Assembly (NCBI GenBank): GCA_039881145.1
Contig: JAYKKI010000006.1
Coordinates: 8,130,501-8,194,500, forward strand
DNA length: 64,000 bases
Source: Druceiella hillmani
Taxonomy: Eukaryota; Arthropoda; Insecta; Lepidoptera; Hepialidae
Reading direction: 5' to 3'
Shown piece after piece: positions 1 through 12,312 of this stretch; the first letter of the stretch is position 1; each line of letters begins with the position of its first letter. The position numbers and the translations under genes were made by a program. The notes beneath the pieces were generated by a model. The model was not told where the DNA came from. It made no database searches and saw only the letters and a program-made list of their open reading frames with translations.

Positions 1-29
1 AATTATAACAACGGCATACATTTTTACAG

Positions 30-1748
30 GATGAAATGAACCTTGGATTCATAAATTTTATTTTATTGTGGTGTTTCTACGTGACGATCCTCTGTGCCTT
101 ATGTTTCTTCGCTGGTGGTATTCAAACTAATAGAATTACAGCCATAAGGACTACAAACAAACTTGCGGTGACTTGTTATTTTGGTAAATATTTAATATCT
201 TGGATTTTCCTACAATCAAGCAACCCTAGTTATATATTTCATGTTAATATTCTTCGAGACTAAATTTTACCAAAGTGACTGCTTTTTTTCTCCAAGACAA
301 TACGTTTTAAATAAAATTTCGTCATGAAGTCATGTACACTCCAATACTCGCTATAGCGCACATATGTATAATATGATAAAATATTTGCCGCAGTAAATAT
401 CTCGAATGTTAAAACAGTAAGTTTTCCATACCATAACATTTATCTGTCAAACAGTCTCTGCTAATTTCTTAACAGTCTCTGTCAATCTAAAGTAAAATTA
501 ATAATCTTCAGCAACACTAGGTGTTGATCTTAAAGAAATGCTCCGTTATTATTCACGCAACTGCTGACGACTGGCGTCTCAAAAATATGTCAGCAAAGTA
601 CATTCACTAACAAATTTGTGCCATTGCAGAATTTCAGTCCATTTTCCCAGCGATATTACTTGAACAACTATTTAAAGATGAGGGCGAAGATTGTGAATTA
701 GGAATCTTATTAAGAGCCAAGAATAATTTATATTGTCTTTCTGTTCGTTTAATCAATTTATGTATTTTCATGTGACATTATATCTTGGTCACAGCTTTCA
801 CTGTAAATAAAAGTCTACAAAATATCAACATTATATTCGTGAGAACTGGGAAAAAAACGCCCAATGTAGAATGTATTTACTAGGTGTAGTGCTATTTGCC
901 TCATTTGATGGTTTCCGAAATGGAAATATCACATCAGTAATAAGTTAAGTACCTTAATATTAGAAATAAATTTTATATGTCTGTAATGTACATAAAATAA
1001 TTTTTTTTTTCGGTACATCTCTTTTAATATTTTTTTTTACATTTCAACCTCCCATATCGCCTCGTAATTCTTTCTTGCCGATCACTTCTTTTGATATAAA
1101 ATATCTGATGGCGCGTTAAGACATTTTGATAGCACGTTGCGACGTGCCAATCTGCTAGTTTTACGTCTTGTTCGTTTTTTTATATATGCCTGTTAACGTC
1201 TTGTGACATTCAATTGTTCAAAAGGTTCAAAGTTTTTTCTTTTAAATTTTATCTATATTTATTTGCGTCGAAAATTGTTTTATTTTCCTACATATATTCG
1301 CATTTTCATTTTATTTTTTATAATATTATATATATTATAGTTCTATATTAACACGAGGTTATGCAAAAATATGTACATAAATATATATATATATATATAC
1401 AGAAATACATAGGTGCGCGCGTGCGTGTGCGTGTGTGTGTCTGTATAATTATGTCATAAATTCACATAAGTTTTTTTACGTTAATTTTTAAGGTAACAAA
1501 AAGAATCGCCAACTCTAATGATTTCACTATTTTATGTCAACTTTAATGTTCATAATCATTTTTAAATTATTTCAGATGAACAAGACAGAATGTTGTTGAA
1601 TGAAATAATCCAACTGCTGGAAAACCCTGTACAATTTACAGTTTGCGGCGCTTTCGTTCTGAACTCTAATTTCATTTTAAATTTTTTCGCTATTATTGCT
1701 ACGTACACCATAGTACTTGCTCAATTTTACAATTTCACGTTGAATTAA
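30..1748 (+). CDS. Gustatory receptor, 3'-terminal exons (5' end outside window)
   Basis: Last two exons of an insect gustatory receptor (7tm_7 family). These are seven-helix membrane proteins with inverted topology that are thought to form ligand-gated cation channels in taste neurons. Exon 3 is 30-183: acceptor TTTTTACAG before GAT GAA ATG, donor G|GTAAAT, 154 nt, entering in phase 0 and leaving in phase 1. Exon 4 is 1576-1748: acceptor ATTTCAG, 173 nt ending in TAA. Exon 3 encodes a helix with the motif CALCFFAGGIQTNR, probably TM6. Exon 4 encodes TM7 and the family signature TYTIVLAQF, a TYxxxxxQF match. A possible AATAAA lies at 1855-1860. Exons 1 and 2 would lie left of position 1, if they exist. 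The protein sequence equals that of the mirrored copy at 11909-13659; the only difference I saw is one silent change in exon 3. Confidence 0.85.
1380..1441. repeat. (TA)n followed by (GT/GC)n microsatellite, left arm
   Basis: About ten TA units are followed by an alternating GTGCGC / GTGTGT tract. It lies in the intron between Gr exons 3 and 4. The mirror copy at 12217-12308 has a much longer TA run. This tract also marks the point where the palindrome arms change from slightly diverged (outside) to identical as far as I compared (inside). Confidence 0.9.
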
Positions 1749-4700
1749 ATTTATTGCTAAAAATTATCTTAAATAACGCTTACGTAAGGTTACTTTAAGG
1801 GGAGACATTAAAATTACTCTCAATAATTCAGCTAACATTTATGCAAATAATAGGAATAAATACTCTACTCGAATTGATATTGTAAAACTCGTTAGCTGAG
1901 TCAATCTTAACGTTAAAGGTTAAATGAACAGAATTTAATAATAAAAATATTAAATATATAAATAAATGAAGTTATTAACAAAAATACTAAATAAAATATA
2001 ATAATAATAAAAATTTGAATTATATAAAACTAGATTCTGGAAAAAGGCGAAAGGATTTTTTATGTAAAAAACATACATATTCAAGGTTCAATAGCCAATA
2101 TTATTGGCGTTATTTACTCTGCGTGGTCTGTGTGTTAAGAAAATGACTTAAAAGTTAAAAAACAAGTACGAAATTAAACATAAATAATAATGTCTCCTTT
2201 ATTGGGTACTGAAAAAAGGTTACCTTATCATTATATTATCAAAAAAATATTTCATGTTTAGTAAGCGTTAAAACAAAACAGTATTAAGAAAAATTCGAAT
2301 ATAAATCGTTTAAGTAATGTTCCTTCGAAATGCCTCTTTTTCTTTTATTCCCATTTGTTTTCAACAATACATTATAAAACGTATAAATTGTTTGATTATA
2401 ATATTAAAAAAATTATTTAATAAATGGAAATATCCATCCCATTTATCCTTCTCATTTATTTAATTTCTTAGACGATTATGTTTCTACTACTTGTTGATTG
2501 GTTTCTCAGAACTATTTTGTTGTACAAGGTGTCAACATCAGATGACGCCTTAAACCATTTTACGGTTCCGTGGCCAAACTAGCAAACGTGAGAGTGTCAC
2601 AATTCCCATCTTTCTGTCTGTCTGTATGTCACAACCATTTTACTCGCAGATTTTCAGTGGAAAATAGTCAGTATAACACTGATTTTAGCCATGTCTAAGT
2701 AATTTTTGACTCCTACAAAGTTGAGAAAAAAAATGTTTCATAGAAAATGTACGGTACCTCCCCTACAGGTAAAGTGACGGTGATGTTTATCTTATTTACC
2801 TTTCCTATTGTTAAGGGTTAGGGCAATATATTGGGGTATAAGCAGTTAGGGCAATATATAGGGGAATATATTGGGGTAGGTCACGCATTTTATTTTTTAC
2901 TATGACTATACTTTTCACAGCAGCTTTAATCTATCAATAAAAGTGTTTTCGATGCAGAGATTCATTTACGAAATTTTATGCTTTGAAATTATAATTTTTC
3001 CTAGAGTTTATATTATAAAACGTATAGTTATTATTTAAAGTTAACATGGCAGTGCACCATACATTATGCTAATTGTGTACATGTCCAGGAATTAATGAAA
3101 AAAATAAGATTAATTTCATGTAGAGATAAAGCCGAAAGCAGTTTAAATTTTTTACTTTGATACGATCTTACCTTAGTGATAAAGGGATGAGATTTGTAGT
3201 TTAAATATAAATCGTGTTATGCTTTCAAGTGTATCTCTACTAAATTACGGTCATTATTAAAAACAATTTCATTCAAGAACGGAATTTTATCGAGGTAAAA
3301 ATTTATAATCAGCCTATATGGGCACGATTTTAAACTGCATTTTTATAATATCTTTTACTTATAAATCTAAGGTTGCGCTACCAAGGACATGTTCTACAAG
3401 CCCTTAGTCGATTTTTTATTGATTGTTATCTTAGTATTATTTTAATGATCACTGAATTTATTCTGGTGAGCTGTTAGACCGTAGGTAAATATCGTTTGCA
3501 CTACTTGGAAATTTAATAATATATTTATGATAATTCCGTGTCTGTATCACTTGATCTTGAATTGCCAACGTAAATATTTCTGTCCCAGGGAAGAGATTAT
3601 CTCGAGTAAACCACATGTTCGATGCACGTTTTTCAGTGTTTGCTTAATATAAATCTGCGATGCCTTCTGTAGAAAATTTGCTGACCTTTTCAATAATTGT
3701 TGTCTATCGGTCGTCTCCAATTAATTATATTTAGTGTTTCTGCATCTTAAATTTAAAATAGTTGATTTTATATGAATCAAAACAATAAATTCATGTAAAT
3801 TGGAAGTAGTTTTTAGAAAGATACAGAGTTAAACTGTGAACATAATTTTTTTTGATGCAGGCGGGTATTTAAAATTATATTTAATGTGAATGAAAGCTGC
3901 AACAGTACCCACATAAATACAGTATCAGAAATAACATGAATTTTTGGTAAATTTTTTATTGGAAAGTTTATTACAGTAACACCGCTGTTGTACGTTTACT
4001 CGCTCGGAATAGCATAAATTTGACTATAACTTTATTGTAATATGAATGATTATTATTTTGAGTTGGTCCGTATCAACGTAATTAAAATTATTTTGTGTCC
4101 TCATCAATGTCCTCAGTAAATTTTCCACCCTAGAAAGTTTGAGTTTGAGACTATCAGAGAAATCAAATAGCGTCGCATTGTGTTAAATACTTTACAGTCA
4201 GTTAGTTCCATCATCGCATAGTAATCATTAGAAAGCAGTAAATATTAAAAATTTATTTTAAAGAAGTCGCAAAATTGCGTAATTTTCCGTAAAGTTACAC
4301 AAGGGTAACTAAAATTAACATGTTTTAATTATTACAACTTTATTCAATAGTTAAAATGAGATTTGGTCTTACGCAAACCAAAGAAAATGAAAATAAAAAG
4401 ACAATTTTTGACGTATGCTAAAATTGCCAAACGTAATTATTTACTTTGATAAAATATTAAAGGAAAAATTATTTTAAAAATTAGTTTAAGTAAGAGCCTA
4501 AGTTATAATAATAAAGATATTTAACATTCACAGACTTATCATACTTCAGTGTGTCAGTTAGTTTTCCACCGCCTAGGATGTGCTGCATATGTATCAAACA
4601 CAATAGAAATTATTTATTGTCTGGGTACACTTTGTTAAAGAATTAATTACATTTTCGACATCTGCTATTTGATTATTACATGCCAAGAGATGTTCAGGTC

Positions 4701-6207
4701 ACATATCATTATCTAGTGAGTTTATAGAAGGGTTATCTAATTTCTCAGAGGTTGAAAATAATTTCCTTTCTTCATAATTTGCGTGTTTGATTTCATTTTT
4801 TTATAATATTCTCGTTAAAATTTAATCACTTAAATTTTTTTATGATATGTAAGATGGCTTTTTTAATGTACTATTTAGGAACACTATTTTTTTAAATAAT
4901 TAATTTAATGTCTTTTTACACGACAAATGGTTTCAACAAGCAATTTTTGAAGGTAATATTCGCGTCTACTATTAACCAGTGCGGCATAGCTACGATTTCT
5001 CCATTCGCGCCATCGAAATAATGAAAACTGGTTTAGGTTTCGAAATTTCCTTAACGTTTTGCTTTATGGAAGCCCTCAAATACGAGTAGCAAACAAGTAA
5101 AATAGATAGTAAATTTCAATATTACATCTTTAGCTAAAAAAAGGAAACCTAAGTCTTGAGAAAAAATCGGCATACCTTTTATAAAGACTTAGCTAGAGAG
5201 TTATTCCACCGGTAGCTTCATTTTCTTTAGTTGAAAACAGGTTTTAATTGAAAACAATTTTGTGAAAACTGATTTGATCAGTAGGAAAAGTGGAATTTAA
5301 AATATATTACCATACTGGACTAAGGAATTAATATAATATAAAATAGACTAGACATACCTAGACTAAAGAATAAAAGTTTTATTCAGTTGACTTAATTAAA
5401 AAGTATAATATTTCCACCAAAATAGATTCATACTAAAATATATATGGTAAGCGAATATGTACAAAAACTAATATTTTCGTAAAAATTTCACTGCGTCGCG
5501 TTCCAATGGAGTTCATCGAGTGAAATGATTCGGTTTACGTGGAACAATTTGTAATATTTCAAGTGAACTTTATTTAGATTAATTGTCCGAAAAGGAAACT
5601 AGTTAGTGTGGAAACATTATAATGTAAATTAAAACAAAAGTAGATAGACGGTATTGTCTATAAAATAATCAGGTTTATTTTTATTAGGTTTCGTATAAAT
5701 GTTATGTTTCTTATTTGATAAATAAATGTTATTAAATAAAAATTTAGATGTGTGCTCTTAAAAGTTATAAGAAAAATGTATGAATCTAATGGTATCGGTA
5801 AGTTTTTAAGTTTACTTTCTTTATTTTTCAAACCTTATGTCAGGTTTCAGTTAAAACGTATCAATGAAAGTATTATAAATATATAATTATACGCAAGTGC
5901 GTCTCTGAAGTTTATTCAAATAACTTCATTCACATTCAGCATTCGGAAAATTAGAATAAAATTTCATTTAGTTAGGCCGTCTCTCAGGAAAATTGTTTAT
6001 TAATCGCTATTTCGGATTTAGATTTGCAAATAAACTGTAAATAAAAAAAATAAAATATTCGCTGCGTATGAAAAATATGGAAGGAAAATATTTCAAAATT
6101 GAGTCTTAAGTGTAAGGTTAAAATATAATAAGAAACAAATTATGTTGTTATATTTATATTTTATTAAATATATCACAGATTAAATTAATTGTCAGTGTAA
6201 GCACTAG
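1749..6207. other. Gene-free part of the left palindrome arm
   Basis: About 4.5 kb downstream of the Gr stop codon with no gene that I can support. It holds the possible poly(A) signal at 1855-1860, a lepidopteran-type interspersed repeat near 2560-2680, and a short direct repetition of a GGGCAATATA unit at 2820-2875. Otherwise it is AT-rich sequence without recognisable structure. The same content is mirrored at 7421-11908. Confidence 0.6.
2560..2680. repeat. Lepidopteran-type interspersed repeat (left arm)
   Basis: Contains GGTTCCGTGGCCAAACTAGC, then TCTGTCTGTCTGTATGTCAC. This order matches a short repeat I recall as very frequent in moth and butterfly genomes (GGTTCCGTAGCCAAA followed by TCTGTCTGTCTGTCCG). 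The family assignment is from memory and has not been searched. Confidence 0.5.
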
Positions 6208-6685
6208 TTAGCTTAGGCTATAGCCAAAACATTGCCAAATTAAAACAAAGGTTGACGAATAGAAACTCCATGAATATTTATGGTAAAGCACGTAAAGAAA
6301 GCGCATTCGATTTTTCTCAGCAACTAAGTTTCCACCGATCACCAAGAAAAAAAAACAAGGAAATTTCATAAAGTTATCATACAAAACTCTTGCTAAATAA
6401 ATTCCGTATCGGACAAAAATCGAACTGGCTCGTTTTTCATTGGGAATTAAGAGTGTGTTCACGAGAGAAAAATGCTGTCGCCACAAAGAAACGAACGAAT
6501 CCGTGACGACATAAAATTTATTACAGTTTTATTAGGGGAGGCGGACTATATTATAAATATATGTAAATTATAATTCGTTCAAAAATATCGCAAGAGTGCA
6601 ATAAAGCCCCAATAAAATAAATATTTGTGTTGATTTCTATGTATATATATATATATATGTATATGTATATATATGTATATATATA

Positions 6686-6750
<65 letters not shown>

Positions 6751-7420
6751 TTGTGTGTGTGTGTGTTCATCTAATTTATTGAAATAAATACTATTGAAAA
6801 AATTAGTGAGATATTTATAAATGAGAAATATCAATTAAAATAATATTATTATTGCCATAAACCCATATTTGTAAACTTCCACTTATAAAGATGAATACTT
6901 TTAACTTATAAAAATGAATAATTTTAATATATTCACCGTCAAGCATACAAATGGGAAATTGTTTTTTTTTATGTCTTTATAATGAATCGTTACTGAATTT
7001 AACATGTGTCTTTATCCGTGGCTTTGCACGCGTGAAATATCGTTACCACAAAATATGTATCTCGATGCTCGTTAGTCGATCAAACCTAAAAAGCTATACC
7101 AATTTTTTAAGCGTAATTCATAATTCGAATTAATAAAGTTTGTACCAAACTGCCCAATTTATGCGGCACGACTTTTCACACTCCCAATTCAATGATTATT
7201 ATAATTTATTAACGTAACACATGAATAGATGACGCAATGTCATTGTTTGGTCATTTAACGGTTTTACGGTGTCATGACACTAAAACAAGTGTAGCAATAA
7301 ATGTCGCAAGCGCAGACAGTGGTGTTCACACACAGACACTCGATGTATACACTGAGCGTATACACTAAAGTATCGTAGTCTAAACGTAGCCTAAGCTAAC
7401 TTAGAGTCGATTCCTAGGGC
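6208..7420. other. Spacer of the palindrome
   Basis: The roughly 1.2 kb between the arms, with no supported gene. Residual pairing continues a little inward: 6207-6220 is the reverse complement of 7387-7400, interrupted by 20 extra bases on the right (7401-7420). The middle holds a TA/GT microsatellite. The right part (7290-7420) has several short repetitions of GTATACACT and CACACAGACAC. Confidence 0.8.
6641..6767. repeat. (TA)n-(GT)n microsatellite in the palindrome spacer
   Basis: Nearly pure alternating TA for about 105 bases, ending in about eight GT units. It sits near the centre of the palindrome. Open frames that cross it are artefacts of the repeat. Confidence 0.95.
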
Positions 7421-10400
7421 CTAGTGCTTACATTGACAATTAATTTAATCTGTGATATATTTAATAAAATAAATAATAAAAAAATAATAACAAATATTTA
7501 ATAAAATAACAACATAATTTGTTTCTTATTATATTTTAACCTTACACTTAAGACTCAATTTTGAAATATTTTCCTTCCATATTTTTCATACGCAGCGAAT
7601 ATTTTATTTTTTTTATTTACAGTTTATTTGCAAATCTAAATCCGAAATAGCGATTAATAAACAATTTTCCTGAGAGACGGCCTAACTAAATGAAATTTTA
7701 TTCTAATTTTCCGAATGCTGAATGTGAATGAAGTTATTTGAATAAACTTCAGAGACGCACTTGCGTATAATTATATATTTATAATACTTTCATTGATACG
7801 TTTTAACTGAAACCTGACATAAGGTTTGAAAAATAAAGAAAGTAAACTTAAAAACTTACCGATACCATTAGATTCATACATTTTTCTTATAACTTTTAAG
7901 AGCACACATCTAAATTTTTATTTAATAACATTTATTTATCAAATAAGAAACATAACATTTATACGAAACCTAATAAAAATAAACCTGATTATTTTATAGA
8001 CAATACCGTCTATCTACTTTTGTTTTAATTTACATTATAATGTTTCCACACTAACTAGTTTCCTTTTCGGACAATTAATCTAAATAAAGTTCACTTGAAA
8101 TATTACAAATTGTTCCACGTAAACCGAATCATTTCACTCGATGAACTCCATTGGAACGCGACGCAGTGAAATTTTTACGAAAATATTAGTTTTTGTACAT
8201 ATTCGCTTACCATATATATTTTAGTATGAATCTATTTTGGTGGAAATATTATACTTTTTAATTAAGTCAACTGAATAAAACTTTTATTCTTTAGTCTAGG
8301 TATGTCTAGTCTATTTTATATTATATTAATTCCTTAGTCCAGTATGGTAATATATTTTAAATTCCACTTTTCCTACTGATCAAATCAGTTTTCACAAAAT
8401 TGTTTTCAATTAAAACCTGTTTTCAACTAAAGAAAATGAAGCTACCGGTGGAATAACTCTCTAGCTAAGTCTTTATAAAAGGTATGCCGATTTTTTCTCA
8501 AGACTTAGGTTTCCTTTTTTTAGCTAAAGATGTAATATTGAAATTTACTATCTATTTTACTTGTTTGCTACTCGTATTTGAGGGCTTCCATAAAGCAAAA
8601 CGTTAAGGAAATTTCGAAACCTAAACCAGTTTTCATTATTTCGATGGCGCGAATGGAGAAATCGTAGCTATGCCGCACTGGTTAATAGTAGACGCGAATA
8701 TTACCTTCAAAAATTGCTTGTTGAAACCATTTGTCGTGTAAAAAGACATTAAATTAATTATTTAAAAAAATAGTGTTCCTAAATAGTACATTAAAAAAGC
8801 CATCTTACATATCATAAAAAAATTTAAGTGATTAAATTTTAACGAGAATATTATAAAAAAATGAAATCAAACACGCAAATTATGAAGAAAGGAAATTATT
8901 TTCAACCTCTGAGAAATTAGATAACCCTTCTATAAACTCACTAGATAATGATATGTGACCTGAACATCTCTTGGCATGTAATAATCAAATAGCAGATGTC
9001 GAAAATGTAATTAATTCTTTAACAAAGTGTACCCAGACAATAAATAATTTCTATTGTGTTTGATACATATGCAGCACATCCTAGGCGGTGGAAAACTAAC
9101 TGACACACTGAAGTATGATAAGTCTGTGAATGTTAAATATCTTTATTATTATAACTTAGGCTCTTACTTAAACTAATTTTTAAAATAATTTTTCCTTTAA
9201 TATTTTATCAAAGTAAATAATTACGTTTGGCAATTTTAGCATACGTCAAAAATTGTCTTTTTATTTTCATTTTCTTTGGTTTGCGTAAGACCAAATCTCA
9301 TTTTAACTATTGAATAAAGTTGTAATAATTAAAACATGTTAATTTTAGTTACCCTTGTGTAACTTTACGGAAAATTACGCAATTTTGCGACTTCTTTAAA
9401 ATAAATTTTTAATATTTACTGCTTTCTAATGATTACTATGCGATGATGGAACTAACTGACTGTAAAGTATTTAACACAATGCGACGCTATTTGATTTCTC
9501 TGATAGTCTCAAACTCAAACTTTCTAGGGTGGAAAATTTACTGAGGACATTGATGAGGACACAAAATAATTTTAATTACGTTGATACGGACCAACTCAAA
9601 ATAATAATCATTCATATTACAATAAAGTTATAGTCAAATTTATGCTATTCCGAGCGAGTAAACGTACAACAGCGGTGTTACTGTAATAAACTTTCCAATA
9701 AAAAATTTACCAAAAATTCATGTTATTTCTGATACTGTATTTATGTGGGTACTGTTGCAGCTTTCATTCACATTAAATATAATTTTAAATACCCGCCTGC
9801 ATCAAAAAAAATTATGTTCACAGTTTAACTCTGTATCTTTCTAAAAACTACTTCCAATTTACATGAATTTATTGTTTTGATTCATATAAAATCAACTATT
9901 TTAAATTTAAGATGCAGAAACACTAAATATAATTAATTGGAGACGACCGATAGACAACAATTATTGAAAAGGTCAGCAAATTTTCTACAGAAGGCATCGC
10001 AGATTTATATTAAGCAAACACTGAAAAACGTGCATCGAACATGTGGTTTACTCGAGATAATCTCTTCCCTGGGACAGAAATATTTACGTTGGCAATTCAA
10101 GATCAAGTGATACAGACACGGAATTATCATAAATATATTATTAAATTTCCAAGTAGTGCAAACGATATTTACCTACGGTCTAACAGCTCACCAGAATAAA
10201 TTCAGTGATCATTAAAATAATACTAAGATAACAATCAATAAAAAATCGACTAAGGGCTTGTAGAACATGTCCTTGGTAGCGCAACCTTAGATTTATAAGT
10301 AAAAGATATTATAAAAATGCAGTTTAAAATCGTGCCCATATAGGCTGATTATAAATTTTTACCTCGATAAAATTCCGTTCTTGAATGAAATTGTTTTTAA

Positions 10401-10976
10401 TAATGACCGTAATTTAGTAGAGATACACTTGAAAGCATAACACGATTTATATTTAAACTACAAATCTCATCCCTTTATCACTAAGGTAAGATCGTATCAA
10501 AGTAAAAAATTTAAACTGCTTTCGGCTTTATCTCTACATGAAATTAATCTTATTTTTTTCATTAATTCCTGGACATGTACACAATTAGCATAATGTATGG
10601 TGCACTGCCATGTTAACTTTAAATAATAACTATACGTTTTATAATATAAACTCTAGGAAAAATTATAATTTCAAAGCATAAAATTTCGTAAATGAATCTC
10701 TGCATCGAAAACACTTTTATTGATAGATTAAAGCTGCTGTGAAAAGTATAGTCATAGTAAAAAATAAAATGCGTGACCTACCCCAATATATTCCCCTATA
10801 TATTGCCCTAACTGCTTATACCCCAATATATTGCCCTAACCCTTAACAATAGGAAAGGTAAATAAGATAAACATCACCGTCACTTTACCTGTAGGGGAGG
10901 TACCGTACATTTTCTATGAAACATTTTTTTTCTCAACTTTGTAGGAGTCAAAAATTACTTAGACATGGCTAAAATC

Positions 10977-11097
10977 AGTGTTATACTGACTATTTTCCAC
11001 TGAAAATCTGCGAGTAAAATGGTTGTGACATACAGACAGACAGAAAGATGGGAATTGTGACACTCTCACGTTTGCTAGTTTGGCCACGGAACCGTAA
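10977..11097. repeat. Lepidopteran-type interspersed repeat (right arm mirror)
   Basis: Reverse complement of 2560-2680 with no difference that I could find. It shows GTGACATACAGACAGACAGA and GGCCACGGAACCGT. Confidence 0.5.
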
Positions 11098-11908
11098 AAT
11101 GGTTTAAGGCGTCATCTGATGTTGACACCTTGTACAACAAAATAGTTCTGAGAAACCAATCAACAAGTAGTAGAAACATAATCGTCTAAGAAATTAAATA
11201 AATGAGAAGGATAAATGGGATGGATATTTCCATTTATTAAATAATTTTTTTAATATTATAATCAAACAATTTATACGTTTTATAATGTATTGTTGAAAAC
11301 AAATGGGAATAAAAGAAAAAGAGGCATTTCGAAGGAACATTACTTAAACGATTTATATTCGAATTTTTCTTAATACTGTTTTGTTTTAACGCTTACTAAA
11401 CATGAAATATTTTTTTGATAATATAATGATAAGGTAACCTTTTTTCAGTACCCAATAAAGGAGACATTATTATTTATGTTTAATTTCGTACTTGTTTTTT
11501 AACTTTTAAGTCATTTTCTTAACACACAGACCACGCAGAGTAAATAACGCCAATAATATTGGCTATTGAACCTTGAATATGTATGTTTTTTACATAAAAA
11601 ATCCTTTCGCCTTTTTCCAGAATCTAGTTTTATATAATTCAAATTTTTATTATTATTATATTTTATTTAGTATTTTTGTTAATAACTTCATTTATTTATA
11701 TATTTAATATTTTTATTATTAAATTCTGTTCATTTAACCTTTAACGTTAAGATTGACTCAGCTAACGAGTTTTACAATATCAATTCGAGTAGAGTATTTA
11801 TTCCTATTATTTGCATAAATGTTAGCTGAATTATTGAGAGTAATTTTAATGTCTCCCCTTAAAGTAACCTTACGTAAGCGTTATTTAAGATAATTTTTAG
11901 CAATAAAT

Positions 11909-12252
11909 TTAATTCAACGTGAAATTGTAAAATTGAGCAAGTACTATGGTGTACGTAGCAATAATAGCGAAAAAATTTAAAATGAAATTAGAGTTCAGAA
12001 CGAAAGCGCCGCAAACTGTAAATTGTACAGGGTTTTCCAGCAGTTGGATTATTTCATTCAACAACATTCTGTCTTGTTCATCTGAAATAATTTAAAAATG
12101 ATTATGAACATTAAAGTTGACATAAAATAGTGAAATCATTAGAGTTGGCGATTCTTTTTGTTACCTTAAAAATTAACGTAAAAAAACTTATGTGAATTTA
12201 TGACATAATTATACAGACACACACACGCACACGCACGCGCGCACCTATGTAT

Positions 12253-12312
<60 letters not shown>

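Larger units (their letters stand above)
4..6207. repeat. Left arm of a 6.2-kb inverted duplication
   Basis: This arm is the reverse complement of 7421-13685. Base 9 pairs with 13680, base 2557 with 11100, base 6136 with 7521 and base 6207 with 7421. The sum of paired coordinates drifts from 13689 to 13657 to 13628, because the right arm has about 32 extra bases in a TA tract and about 29 extra near the centre. The match runs to within 3 bases of the window edge, so the arm may extend further left. It contains two Gr exons (30-183, 1576-1748), a TA/GT microsatellite (1380-1441) and a lepidopteran-type repeat (2560-2680). I see no other gene in it. Confidence 0.95.

Noticed and set aside
6637..6834. 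Tyr/Ile repeat reading frame
   Set aside because: Translation of the TA microsatellite in the palindrome spacer. The same holds for frames near 42726-42920 and 60872-61197.
8606..8740. Short frame in the right palindrome arm with many Arg and Trp residues (mirrored in the left arm)
   Set aside because: Fewer than 50 codons, no start or splice context and no known motif.
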